From JABCYV01 sp963696025 (GTDB lineage: Bacteria > Acidobacteriota > Terriglobia > Terriglobales > Acidobacteriaceae), in NCBI GenBank assembly GCA_963696025.1, contig CAVOII010000012.1:124001-188000 (forward strand): a DNA stretch of 64,000 nucleotides, given 5' to 3'. Below are positions 1-7,174 of this stretch, one piece after another. Positions within the stretch are counted from its first letter, which is position 1; every line of letters starts with the position of its first letter. Under the pieces are notes generated by a model. That model was not told where the DNA came from. It ran no database searches and saw only the letters and a program-made list of their open reading frames with translations. The position numbers and the translations under genes were made by a program.

Positions 1-387
1 GGCATTGGTGATCGCTTGATGGCACTGCGAGATTTCGTCCTGCACCTGGCTGGCCGACTTGAAAATCAATCGCGGATGAATGAATGTGTGATTTCCGACC
101 ACATGCCTAGCCCGCACCAACTCCCGAACGATGTCCGGTCTCTGTTTTACATAGCGGCCGATCAGAAAGAATGTAGCGCGTACTCCATGCTTGGCAAGCA
201 CCTCAAGCAGACGGAGCGTGTGAGGATCGTTCGGGCCGTCGTCGTAGGTGAGCGCCAATTGCTTCGTTCCAGGCTTTACTCCCGTAAACGTTCTCCCGTA
301 CCACTGCCCTGTCGCTGATTTCGTCTGATATCCGGCAGCGCTCATCGCCGTGGCGACAGCTGCCGCGCTTAAAATAGCACCCAGCAT
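1..387 (-). CDS. Polysaccharide deacetylase (NodB-homology), partial
   Basis: The reverse strand is open from an ATG at 387 to the window edge (129 codons), so the C-terminus is missing. A hydrophobic Ala-rich N-terminus is followed by the NodB-fold motif 1 TYDDGP (about residues 48-53), ATFFLIG (71-77) and the metal-binding HTFIHP (100-105). These are hallmarks of carbohydrate esterase family 4, which removes N-acetyl groups from chitin-like, peptidoglycan or exopolysaccharide substrates using a divalent metal. The hydrophobic start suggests export or membrane anchoring. The exact substrate cannot be told. The family call is firm because two metal-ligand motifs are present with normal spacing. 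Confidence 0.88.
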   Translation of the reverse strand, partial: MLGAILSAAAVATAMSAAGYQTKSATGQWYGRTFTGVKPGTKQLALTYDDGPNDPHTLRLLEVLAKHGVRATFFLIGRYVKQRPDIVRELVRARHVVGNHTFIHPRLIFKSASQVQDEISQCHQAITNA

Positions 388-468
388 GGGAGAAGATTGT
401 AAACGGAAGTCAGAAGGTAGAAATCAAAATGGAGAAGTATTCCACCAATGCAGTTCTTTACTTCTCCA

Positions 469-524
469 CCCTGACTTCTGCACCCTGACTTCTGCATTCT
501 GACTTCTGCACTCTGACTTCTCCA
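469..524. repeat. Four tandem 14-bp units (CTGACTTCTGCA core)
   Basis: The 12-bp core CTGACTTCTGCA begins at 471, 485 and 499, and a fourth copy at 513 has two changes near its end (CTGACTTCTCCA). The period is 14 bp with a variable dinucleotide between cores. It lies between the deacetylase start and the nucleoside kinase. No spacers are present, so it is not a CRISPR. Its function is unknown. Confidence 0.85.
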
Positions 525-612
525 CTCTTCCTTCACATTCCGCTGTTAACTCATTCCTCAATTGCGTGCCAGACTCTGCCGGGATATCCTGCCATGCGAA
601 CCCTTCGAGCCC

Positions 613-1278
613 ATGGCCAATCTTTTTGAGCTGCCCCGCTACATTGCAGTGGAAGGTCCCATACGAGTCGGCAAGAGCACGCTGGCACGGGTGCTGGCCG
701 AGCGCCTGAATGCCCAGCGCGTCATGGAGACCGAGGACAATCCCTTTCTGCGCGGCTTTTATGACGGCGAGGCCGGAGCCGGTTTTCAGGCCCAGTTCGC
801 GTTCCTTATTCGGCGCTTCGAGCAGCTCTACGCGCTCGACCTCGGCCCACGCTCGCAGAAGACTATCGTCACCGACTTCATCTTCGAAAAAGACAAACTT
901 TTCGCCTGCCTGAACCTCACCGACCAGGAACTCGATACCTACAACCGCTATTACAATCACTTTCGCGGGCAACTCCCCACGCCCGACCTGGTGATTTACC
1001 TGCAAGCCACCCCTGAGGTGCTGAAGAAGCGTCTGAAGAAGAAAAATGCACCCGGGGAAAAAGCCATCAACGAAGATTATCTCGAGGAAGTGATCAAGGC
1101 CTACGAACACTTCTTCTTCCACTACACATCGTCGGACCTGCTGATCGTAAACACTTCGGAGATCGACTTCGTCGAGCGCAACGAAGACCTGCAGGAGTTG
1201 CTGCGGAAGGTCTCCGCGCCGATCAAAGGGACACAGTATTTCCTGCCCCTGGGCAGCCAGGAGGCCGCCAGCGCCTAG
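613..1278 (+). CDS. Deoxynucleoside kinase
   Basis: This 221-residue protein phosphorylates deoxynucleosides with ATP in nucleotide salvage. The P-loop is GPIRVGKST near the N-terminus. A TDFIFEKD segment corresponds to the DRS/ERS-type catalytic region of the dNK/dGK family, and the LKKRLKKK stretch resembles the Arg/Lys-rich lid. Its size fits bacterial dAdo/dGuo kinases. The start is placed at ATG 613, just before the first beta strand. An upstream in-frame ATG at 562 would add 17 residues unlike the family, and neither start has a good Shine-Dalgarno. Substrate specificity is not readable from the sequence. Confidence 0.85.
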   Translation: MANLFELPRYIAVEGPIRVGKSTLARVLAERLNAQRVMETEDNPFLRGFYDGEAGAGFQAQFAFLIRRFEQLYALDLGPRSQKTIVTDFIFEKDKLFACLNLTDQELDTYNRYYNHFRGQLPTPDLVIYLQATPEVLKKRLKKKNAPGEKAINEDYLEEVIKAYEHFFFHYTSSDLLIVNTSEIDFVERNEDLQELLRKVSAPIKGTQYFLPLGSQEAASA

Positions 1279-1284
1279 ATTCCC

Positions 1285-1327
1285 GTGGGGACAGCCGTCC
1301 TCGGCTGTCCGGTCGAGCGCAGCTCGG
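1285..1327. repeat. GC-rich double palindrome, family 1
   Basis: GGACAGCCG (1289-1297) pairs with CGGCTGTCC (1302-1310), and CGAGC (1314-1318) pairs with GCTCG (1322-1326). It lies directly after the kinase stop. Near copies occur at about 43418 and 46388. There is no U-tract, so it is a dispersed intergenic repeat more than a classic terminator. The rest of the gap (1328-1650) shows nothing recognisable. Confidence 0.75.
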
Positions 1328-1653
1328 CAGGTCCACCCATGGACCGCAAAAATCGCTCTTGAGCCGAAAGATCTCAGCATCTAAATCACTGTGTGCGAAC
1401 CAATCAGTGCCACAACCACTTTGCAAACCTGCCAAGCTCATACACAAAGCAGGCACAAATGAGAGTTCGGAGCAGGATCTTTTCACAGACGGCGTAAAAT
1501 CCGTCAATGCAGCGTTCCCAATCGCGGCTGCTCTTTCCGGTCATCTTTACTGATTCGATTTGTTTCCTTGCGGCCCAACGAACCGCGAAGGCAGCGTTAC
1601 TTCCAGCGCTGCTCACTGACGGCTCATTTTCCAGTTGTAGACTGACAAGTCGA

Positions 1654-1673
1654 GTTATTACAATTGTAATAAC
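1654..1673. promoter_or_regulatory. Operator/promoter of AbrB-Doc module (perfect 20-bp palindrome)
   Basis: GTTATTACAATTGTAATAAC is a perfect inverted repeat. It overlaps a likely -10 element TGTAAT (1665-1670), which sits 17 bp after CTGACA (1642-1647). The antitoxin Shine-Dalgarno GGAGG (1676-1680) follows at once. The arrangement fits autorepression by the AbrB-type antitoxin, as in most toxin-antitoxin operons. The palindrome is seen directly; its role is inferred. Confidence 0.7.
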
Positions 1674-1686
1674 ATGGAGGTAGTCC

Positions 1687-1914
1687 ATGGTCGAGCTCAA
1701 GGTGCGCAGGTTCGGCAATTCGCTGGGCGTGGTATTGCCCAAAGAGGTCATCAGCCGTCTGCGAACCGATGACGGTGAACGGCTGTTTCTGATTGAGGCG
1801 GCGGAGGGCGGTTACCGCCTTACGCCCTACGATCCGGCATTTGAGAAGAAAATGAAAAAGGCCGAGGAAATTATGGGCCGTTATCGTAACACACTGCGCG
1901 CTCTGGCAAAGTGA
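1687..1914 (+). CDS. AbrB/MazE-family antitoxin
   Basis: The 75-residue protein has an N-terminal SpoVT/AbrB swapped-hairpin domain. The stretch RRFGNSLGVVLPKEVI is the canonical DNA-binding core. A charged C-terminal tail (about 45-75) probably wraps and neutralises the toxin. GGAGG lies 6 nt before the ATG. The stop codon overlaps the GTG start of the Doc-like toxin (GTGA), so the two are translationally coupled. A perfect palindrome overlaps the promoter. Doc toxins are more often paired with Phd-type antitoxins, so this AbrB pairing is a less common combination. Confidence 0.88.
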   Translation: MVELKVRRFGNSLGVVLPKEVISRLRTDDGERLFLIEAAEGGYRLTPYDPAFEKKMKKAEEIMGRYRNTLRALAK

Positions 1915-2312
1915 AACGAAACGAACCGGTCTGGCTCGAAGAGCGCGACGCCCTCGCGATTCACGACCGGCTTTTAGCCGATCATGGCGGCCTCCAGGGA
2001 TTGCGCGACGAAGGGCTTCTGCAATCTGCTCTTGCGCGCGCCCGCCAACACCACGCTTATGCCGACTCTCCAGATGTGGTCGAGATGGCTGCCCTATATA
2101 CTGCCGGCCTTGTCCGCAACCATCCTTTTGTCGACGGCAACAAGCGAGCTGGATTTGTAGTCGGTATCCTGTTCCTGGAACTCAACGGCTCCAGATTCCT
2201 CGCAAGCGAGGAGGACGCTACTCAGGCGGTTTTGAGCCTTGCGTCCGGTACGCTCGATGAGGTCGCATATACGGCCTGGCTGCGGGCTAACAGCAAACGG
2301 ACGAGGCGGTAG
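1911..2312 (+). CDS. Doc-like (Fic/DOC fold) toxin
   Basis: The 133-residue protein carries the Fic/Doc active-site motif HPFVDGNKRA (residues 67-76). Doc toxins of this family inactivate translation by phosphorylating EF-Tu. The LxDEGLLQSALARARQ N-terminal helix is typical of the death-on-curing subfamily. The GTG start at 1911 overlaps the antitoxin stop, which fixes the start. The gene ends 34 bp before the convergent RES toxin, so two toxin-antitoxin modules stand tail to tail. Confidence 0.88.
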   Translation: MKRNEPVWLEERDALAIHDRLLADHGGLQGLRDEGLLQSALARARQHHAYADSPDVVEMAALYTAGLVRNHPFVDGNKRAGFVVGILFLELNGSRFLASEEDATQAVLSLASGTLDEVAYTAWLRANSKRTRR

Positions 2313-2346
2313 AACAGGGGAGCGGGAAATTCGAAGCCCTTGCCAA

Positions 2347-2835
2347 TCAATATCTTCGTCCGCGCCGGCTTCTCCGCAGCATGCGCGGATCGTAACGCAG
2401 CGGCTCGGGCGGGTTCAGCACGATCTGCGTAAACTCCGGATGGCGCGGATTGATCAGCCAGTTATTTTCATTCACCGCTAGCGCCGACGGCACCAGCAGA
2501 ACACAGTGCTCAGCTTTTTTTACGAACTCATCGCCAATCTCGGCGAGCCCGGGCGCAGGGGGGACGTCTCGCCAATGGACCGGCATCTTGCGGGCCTCCA
2601 GTCTTTTGCGAGACACGCTTTCAGGGACATCCGCCGTGCCTAGAACCAGGTCGTCCGGCGCATCTTCAGGATCAAGATGAACAAAATATTCTAACATGGC
2701 CAGCGACTGGTGTTCGGACGCATAGGCCAAGCGTATTCCCGGGCTTGACCACCGCCCGCCGTAGCGGTACGAGCCTTCTCCGTCGAATGGCGTGCGTGCA
2801 TAGGCAGCGCGCAACACGCGAAAGACTCGTGTCAA
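2347..2835 (-). CDS. RES-domain toxin
   Basis: The 162-residue protein has the RES family features: FRVLRAAYARTPFDGEGS, then YRYGGRW (family Arg/Gly region), Y-x-S-EHQSLAMLEY (about 39-50) and a C-terminal PRHPEF with NPP. RES toxins such as MbcT degrade or phosphorolyse NAD+. The start overlaps the upstream Xre antitoxin stop by 4 bp (ATGA), giving a two-gene operon with the antitoxin first. The arrangement and length are those of standard Xre/RES systems. Confidence 0.9.
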   Translation of the reverse strand: MTRVFRVLRAAYARTPFDGEGSYRYGGRWSSPGIRLAYASEHQSLAMLEYFVHLDPEDAPDDLVLGTADVPESVSRKRLEARKMPVHWRDVPPAPGLAEIGDEFVKKAEHCVLLVPSALAVNENNWLINPRHPEFTQIVLNPPEPLRYDPRMLRRSRRGRRY

Positions 2836-3266
2836 CTAATCCCGCCGTAGGCGATGCGGCCCAGAAGATTCTCCACTTGTCGCGCCCCAAGTTCGGTATC
2901 AATGGCGGCTATCGGTGCCAGCCCACCTAATGCCCGGTTTCGGTGCCTAAACCAGCGGGTTGCGCGGGCTGCGTCTCCCAGGCTTTCCCGTGCCAAAGCC
3001 AGCAACCGGGCCATTCGATACAACCGATCGGATTCAAAGCGGGCAAGCCGACCTCGTCTTCGTCGCTGCAAACTGCGAGCGGAAAGGTCCAATGCCCCAG
3101 CCAGTTCTTTCAGCGTCAGACCGGAGGCCCGCATCAGTTCCGACAGCACGGCGTGCGGAAAGCCTTCGCGGATCGCATCCCGCAAATCGCGGTCGCTCGC
3201 GAGAGCGCGTCCCAAGGCACGTGTCCCACCCAGCTCACGCAGCACAGCGCGAAATTCGTTCGCCAT
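2832..3266 (-). CDS. Xre/MbcA/ParS-type antitoxin of RES toxin
   Basis: The 144-residue protein has a central helix-turn-helix (LTLKELAGALDLSARSLQRR) and a C-terminal toxin-binding region (RATRWFRHRNRALGG followed by DTELGARQVENLLGRIAYG). The second part is the characteristic MbcA/ParS C-terminal domain. ATG 3266 is chosen because the start lies only about 10 nt below a strong TATAAT. An ATG further upstream (3332) would include the promoter and operator in the coding region. It is probably autoregulated through the 3268-3287 inverted repeat. Confidence 0.88.
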   Translation of the reverse strand: MANEFRAVLRELGGTRALGRALASDRDLRDAIREGFPHAVLSELMRASGLTLKELAGALDLSARSLQRRRRGRLARFESDRLYRMARLLALARESLGDAARATRWFRHRNRALGGLAPIAAIDTELGARQVENLLGRIAYGGIS

Positions 3267-3267
3267 A

Positions 3268-3287
3268 TGTCGCCTATTATAGCGACA
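3268..3287 (-). promoter_or_regulatory. Promoter/operator of Xre-RES operon
   Basis: The inverted repeat TGTCGC-N8-GCGACA encloses a perfect minus-strand -10 TATAAT (3281-3276). A TTGCTT -35 lies at 3305-3300 with an 18-bp spacer. Transcription would begin about 7 bp below the -10, at or next to the ATG at 3266, so the message is probably leaderless. The repeat is an obvious candidate for the antitoxin operator. Confidence 0.65.
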
Positions 3288-3493
3288 AATGGCACGAAAA
3301 AGCAAGGACTGACCCCCAGCAAACTCCTGCATCTTTACTGTTCTTATCGCTCTTTCTGCCTAAAAGATAGCTACGAAGGACACGAGTTGCACAAAGAAAG
3401 CGTGATATGGCCAAAATCGCAAATGCTATCGACCAGCGGCCTCTTTGCGTCTAAAATACCCGGAGCATCATCAAAGGATGCATACAGGCTCTA

Positions 3494-3509
3494 TCCGCCG
3501 AAAGGCGGA
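3494..3509 (+). promoter_or_regulatory. GNRA-tetraloop hairpin upstream of panB
   Basis: TCCGCC-GAAA-GGCGGA forms a perfect 6-bp stem with a GAAA tetraloop. It lies 8 nt before the panB Shine-Dalgarno GGAGG (3518-3522). A weak promoter (TCGACC / TAAAAT at 3452-3457) lies upstream. The hairpin would sit in the 5' leader and could affect translation or mRNA stability. The structure is clear; the function is not known. Confidence 0.5.
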
Positions 3510-3527
3510 GGGGCACTGGAGGACATC

Positions 3528-4418
3528 GTGAGTCACACACCCATTGGCGAACCTCGCCAAAAGATTACCGTTGCTTCACTTCGAGAAAAGAAACTTCACC
3601 ACGAGCCCATCACCTGTCTGACTGCATACGACCATTCCAGCGCGCGCTTGGTGGATGAAGCCGCAATCGATATCGTCCTGGTCGGTGACTCACTGGCCCA
3701 AACCATGCTTGGCTACGAGAACACTCTCTCCATCACCATGGAAGAAATGCTGCACCATGCACGGGCGGTGCGGCGAGGGGTAAAAAATGCGCTGCTGGTC
3801 GTGGACATGCCTTATGGCTCCTTTCATGTGGGCGCGGACGACGCAGTGCGCAATGCCGCAAAGTTCGTGAAAGAGGGCGGCATCGAAGTGGTGAAGATTG
3901 AAGGCGGTGAAAAACGGGCTGATCTGATCCGCCGCATCATCGACGCAGAAATTCCCGTGGCTGGCCACATCGGGCTGACGCCGCAGTCAGTGAACGTAAT
4001 GAGCGGTTACAAAGTCCAGGGGAAATCGCTGACGGCGATCGAACAACTCATGCGCGATGCTGTGGCGCTCGACCGGGCGGGCGTTGCTTTCATTGTTCTT
4101 GAAGGCATCCCGCGCGAAGTAGCCGCCATGATCACGGCGGAAGTGGAGACTCCCACAATCGGCATCGGCGCCGGACCTGACTGCAATGGGCAAGTGCTCG
4201 TGTTTCACGACATTCTGAATTTAGCCTTTGCTCCACCCGCCAAGTTCGTGCGTCGCTACGGCGATGCCGCCGCGCTCATCACCCATGCAGCGCAGCGGTT
4301 TCGCGCGGACGTAGTCTCGCACCAGTATCCGTCGGATAATGAGTCTTACCATCTTCCCAAAGAGACGAAAGCGGCGCTGGACACCGTGCTGGAGCGCAAA
4401 CGTGGGATGCGGCGCTGA
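3528..4418 (+). CDS. panB: Ketopantoate hydroxymethyltransferase
   Basis: PanB makes ketopantoate from 2-oxoisovalerate and 5,10-methylene-THF, the first committed step of pantothenate/CoA synthesis. The 296-residue protein shows LTAYDHSSARLVDEA, VLVGDSL (metal-binding Asp), VVDMPYGSF, and EGGEKR, GHIGLTPQS and IGIGAGP, all PanB signatures. The start is GTG 3528 with GGAGG 5 nt upstream; the open frame runs back far beyond, but that extension is not conserved. panC follows after 38 bp on the same strand. Length is slightly over the usual 260-290 because of a short C-terminal tail. Confidence 0.95.
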   Translation: MSHTPIGEPRQKITVASLREKKLHHEPITCLTAYDHSSARLVDEAAIDIVLVGDSLAQTMLGYENTLSITMEEMLHHARAVRRGVKNALLVVDMPYGSFHVGADDAVRNAAKFVKEGGIEVVKIEGGEKRADLIRRIIDAEIPVAGHIGLTPQSVNVMSGYKVQGKSLTAIEQLMRDAVALDRAGVAFIVLEGIPREVAAMITAEVETPTIGIGAGPDCNGQVLVFHDILNLAFAPPAKFVRRYGDAAALITHAAQRFRADVVSHQYPSDNESYHLPKETKAALDTVLERKRGMRR

Positions 4419-4456
4419 TCGCATATGCGGCTGTCTCTGCGCTTTAGATCTCTTTA

Positions 4457-5302
4457 ATGAACATTATCCGCACTATCCATGAGATGAGGTCTGCTTCTCG
4501 CGTCGCGCGCGATGCGGGCAAAGGATTGGGCCTCGTCCCCACCATGGGTGCCCTTCATGAGGGCCATCTCTCGCTAGTGCGCGCAGCCAAGGCGCAATGC
4601 GACGCGGTGGCCGCCTCGATCTTTGTAAATCCTCTTCAGTTTGGACCGAAGGAGGATTTTGCTAAATATCCGCGTACCTTCGAGCGCGATTGTGAACTGC
4701 TGGAAAAAGAAGGCGTGGATTTTCTCTTCGCGCCTGCCGCGGAAGAAATGTTTCCCCAGAGAGCAATCACTTACGTCACGGTGGGGGGTGTTAGCGACAA
4801 GCTCTGCGGCCGCTCTCGCCCGGGACACTTTCGCGGAGTAACTACAGTGGTTTCGAAACTTTTCCACATTGTGGAACCGGATGTAGCCTTCTTTGGACAA
4901 AAAGACGCAGCCCAGGCCGCCGTCATCCGCCGTATGGTGCGTGATCTGGACTTTCCAATTGAAATCGTTGTCGGCCCTATCGTGCGCGAGCCCGATGGCC
5001 TAGCCATGAGTTCACGTAACGCATACCTCGACCCACAACAACGCAAGGCGGCGCTAGTGTTGTTCCGGGCCCTTACCGAAGTACGGAACCGGTTCGACCA
5101 AGGGGAGCGCAACGCAGGCAAGTTGATAGCGGCAGGAAAGCAGGAGTTTGCAAAAGAGCCCGCCGTCCGCCTGGACTATTTGGAAATTGTCGACCCGGAG
5201 ACACTGGAACCGCGGCTGAGTGTTTCGGATAGGTCGCTCGTAGCCGTGGCAGGGGTCGTTGGCGCGACCCGCCTGATCGACAATATTATGCTTCCACCGT
5301 AA
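4457..5302 (+). CDS. panC: Pantoate-beta-alanine ligase (pantothenate synthetase)
   Basis: PanC joins pantoate and beta-alanine with ATP via a pantoyl-adenylate. The 281-residue protein has VPTMGALHEGHLSLV, where the HxGH nucleotide-binding motif is HEGH, then FVNPLQFGPKEDFAKYPR, FFGQKDAAQ and MSSRNAYL (the KMSKS equivalent). All active-site segments are intact. It lies 38 bp after panB and is probably cotranscribed. Nothing is unusual. Confidence 0.96.
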   Translation: MNIIRTIHEMRSASRVARDAGKGLGLVPTMGALHEGHLSLVRAAKAQCDAVAASIFVNPLQFGPKEDFAKYPRTFERDCELLEKEGVDFLFAPAAEEMFPQRAITYVTVGGVSDKLCGRSRPGHFRGVTTVVSKLFHIVEPDVAFFGQKDAAQAAVIRRMVRDLDFPIEIVVGPIVREPDGLAMSSRNAYLDPQQRKAALVLFRALTEVRNRFDQGERNAGKLIAAGKQEFAKEPAVRLDYLEIVDPETLEPRLSVSDRSLVAVAGVVGATRLIDNIMLPP

Positions 5303-5317
5303 CTCTCTCCGCACCCC

Positions 5318-5950
5318 TCAAGCACGAGAAATGAACTCGTTCCCCGCAATCAGGAATCGCAGCGGACGCTTAGCGGCCTTGGTGATTCCGATTCGAGCTG
5401 TTATCCGCACGCGAGGCCGCCGGTAGCCATCCTCGGCAATAAAGAGATCCGACTCGGAGCTAGTCAGGTCTTTGCCGTTATCTCGTACTCTCGTGATGCC
5501 GAAGGCTTCAGCCAGCCGTCCCGGTCCACTGGTCAGTTTTCGCAGCTCGCGAGGGTTGCCGAGCCTTCCGTTGAGAGAGGTTCCCCTCGCCCGCGCCATC
5601 TCCTCCATCCCCAGCAGCGGCTCCAGGGCGCGGAACAGCACGCCACCAGCCTCTCCGTCGGGCAAACACGAGACGTTAAAGCAATAATGGTTGCCGTAAA
5701 TGAAGTAGACGTAGGAGTGTCCGGGAGGTCCGAACAGCACTGCGTTCCGCAGGGTCCGTCCGGCAGCAGAGTGGGCCGCGGGATCATTCAATCCCAGGTA
5801 GGCTTCGACCTCTACGATCCTGGCGGCCAGGAGCTTTGTTCCTTCACGTCGCACCAGCACTTTGCCTAACAGCTCGCGGCTCACAACTCGTGGATCGCGA
5901 GAATAAAACTTGCGCGGCAGCGGCATACGGAGTTTTTCTTCCACTTTCAT
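5318..5950 (-). CDS. mpg: 3-methyladenine DNA glycosylase (AAG/MPG family)
   Basis: The 210-residue protein belongs to the alkyladenine glycosylase family, which excises alkylated purines in base excision repair. Visible motifs are FYSRDPRVVSRELLGKVLV near the start, IVEVEAYLG (catalytic Glu, about residue 48) and DPAAHSAAGRT, then YVYFIYGNHYCFNV (intercalating Tyr region) and SGPGRLAEAFGI. It is convergent with panC, with only 15 bp between stops. ATG 5950 is used; an internal ATG eight codons later is also possible. Confidence 0.93.
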   Translation of the reverse strand: MKVEEKLRMPLPRKFYSRDPRVVSRELLGKVLVRREGTKLLAARIVEVEAYLGLNDPAAHSAAGRTLRNAVLFGPPGHSYVYFIYGNHYCFNVSCLPDGEAGGVLFRALEPLLGMEEMARARGTSLNGRLGNPRELRKLTSGPGRLAEAFGITRVRDNGKDLTSSESDLFIAEDGYRRPRVRITARIGITKAAKRPLRFLIAGNEFISRA

Positions 5951-6052
5951 GAGCGATGGTCACTGTACTTTCGGAACGGGTCAGCTCCGAGAGTCCCTGC
6001 TATTCTGAGCGCAAAACACCACCTGTCAACGCTCTATCCTAACGGAGGATTT

Positions 6053-6616
6053 ATGCTCGGGAAATCACTCAAGATCGTTCCAATTTTGTTGGTGGCTACG
6101 GTTGTGGGGGCGCAAACCATCCCTGCCGGTACTCATCTGACCGTCCGCACAGATTCGCAAATCAGTTCAGCCGCTGCGAATGCGGGCGATAGGTTTAACG
6201 CAAACCTGGCGAATGACTTGGTTGTCGACGGCAAGGTTTTGGCAAAGACTGGTGCGCCAGCTAAGGGCAAAGTAACATACGCCAAATCCAGTGGGCGTTT
6301 GCATGATCCGGGAGAGCTGACGCTGCGGCTTACTTCGGTGGAAATCAACGGCAAGAGCGTGCCAATTTCAACCAGCGGCTTCCACGCTAAGGGCAAGAGC
6401 CACACGAAAAGTAATGTGACCAAGATCGGCGGCGGCGCGGCAGCCGGTGCGCTGATTGGAGCTCTGGCTGGAGGCGGCAAGGGCGCCGCGATCGGAGCCG
6501 GCGTGGGTGCGGGCGCCGGAACGGGTGTAGCGGCAGCCACAGGCAAAGAAGAGGCCGTAGTTCACGCCGAGACTACTGTGACGTTTACGACGACGACGGC
6601 AGCCAAGGTAAAGTAA
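6053..6616 (+). CDS. Secreted glycine-zipper protein
   Basis: The 187-residue protein starts with a signal peptide (about 1-20, ending VVGAQ). A beta-rich domain follows (about 22-110: PAGTHLTVRTDSQISS, then GKVLAKTGAPAKGKV). A glycine-zipper region (about 122-160; GGGAAAGALIGALAGGGKGAA) could insert in or span a membrane. AACGGAGG lies before the ATG. Proteins with this layout are common in Acidobacteria, but no biochemical role is known to me. It is monocistronic and followed by a GC hairpin at 6631. Confidence 0.75.
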   Translation: MLGKSLKIVPILLVATVVGAQTIPAGTHLTVRTDSQISSAAANAGDRFNANLANDLVVDGKVLAKTGAPAKGKVTYAKSSGRLHDPGELTLRLTSVEINGKSVPISTSGFHAKGKSHTKSNVTKIGGGAAAGALIGALAGGGKGAAIGAGVGAGAGTGVAAATGKEEAVVHAETTVTFTTTTAAKVK

Positions 6617-6630
6617 AAGTCCCTGGTGGC

Positions 6631-6649
6631 GGCGGGTTCACCACCCGCC
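6631..6649 (+). terminator. GC hairpin after glycine-zipper gene
   Basis: GGCGGGT-TCACC-ACCCGCC forms a perfect 7-bp stem 15 bp after the stop at 6616, in the convergent gap before bcp. No T-run follows, so it is a weak candidate for termination. It resembles the other dispersed GC palindromes in this window. Confidence 0.4.
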
Positions 6650-6685
6650 CTGCCCCGGGTCTCGGACGCGAGGCCCGCCGGCTTT

Positions 6686-7174
6686 CTACGCCGCGCCCTT
6701 CTGAGCTTCTTTCAAATAACCCAGCACCTCTTCCGCATGGCCCTGCGGCTTCACTTTATGGAAGATGTGCTTGATCTTGCCATCCGGCCCGATGATGAAA
6801 GTTGTGCGCGCTACCCCCATCACTTTCTTGCCGTACATGTTCTTTTCCTGGATCACACCAAAGGCATTGCACACCTTCTTATCTGCATCGCCCAGCAGGG
6901 TGAAGGGCAGACTGTACTTTTCCTCGAACTTCTTCTGCGCTTTCGGCTGGTCGGGCGAGATGCCCAGGATTACCGCGCCTGTATTCTGAATCTTCCGGTA
7001 GGAATCGCGGAATTCGCAGGCTTCGACAGTACAACCCGGAGTGTCCGCCCGAGGATAGAAATATAGAACAACATACTTGCCGCGAAAGTCTTTCAGTGAC
7101 ACTTCTTTACCATTCTGATCCGGCAAAGTGAACTCTGGAGCTTTATCATTGATATTGACATTAAGGGAATCCAT
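6686..7174 (-). CDS. bcp: Thioredoxin-dependent peroxiredoxin (Bcp/PrxQ)
   Basis: The 162-residue protein reduces H2O2 and organic hydroperoxides with thioredoxin. DKAPEFTLPDQ begins the thioredoxin fold. YFYPRADTPGCTVEACEF carries the peroxidatic Cys in TPGCT and the PrxQ-type resolving Cys five residues later. The start is ATG 7174 with GGAGA close upstream; the open frame to 7228 adds an atypical tail. The start codon overlaps on the opposite strand with the start of the divergent gene at 7173 (shared CATG 7172-7175). Unlike the peroxiredoxin at 61.2 kb, this one keeps its cysteine. Confidence 0.93.
   Translation of the reverse strand: MDSLNVNINDKAPEFTLPDQNGKEVSLKDFRGKYVVLYFYPRADTPGCTVEACEFRDSYRKIQNTGAVILGISPDQPKAQKKFEEKYSLPFTLLGDADKKVCNAFGVIQEKNMYGKKVMGVARTTFIIGPDGKIKHIFHKVKPQGHAEEVLGYLKEAQKGAA

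Noticed and set aside
469..524. CRISPR array
   Set aside because: The repeats are only 12 bp with 2-bp gaps, and no cas genes are present.
424..1380. 318-codon minus-strand frame over the nucleoside kinase
   Set aside because: It is antisense to a gene with a clear P-loop and family motifs; its translation has no recognisable domain.
1404..1751. 115-codon minus-strand frame upstream of the AbrB antitoxin
   Set aside because: It overlaps the operator and the antitoxin start on the other strand and shows no family motif.
2943..3527. N-terminal extension of the panB frame
   Set aside because: It runs through the antitoxin and its promoter; GTG 3528 has a good ribosome-binding site and matches the PanB N-terminus.
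6686..7174. Second selenoprotein (Bcp)
   Set aside because: Its peroxidatic position is an ordinary Cys codon in TPGCT.
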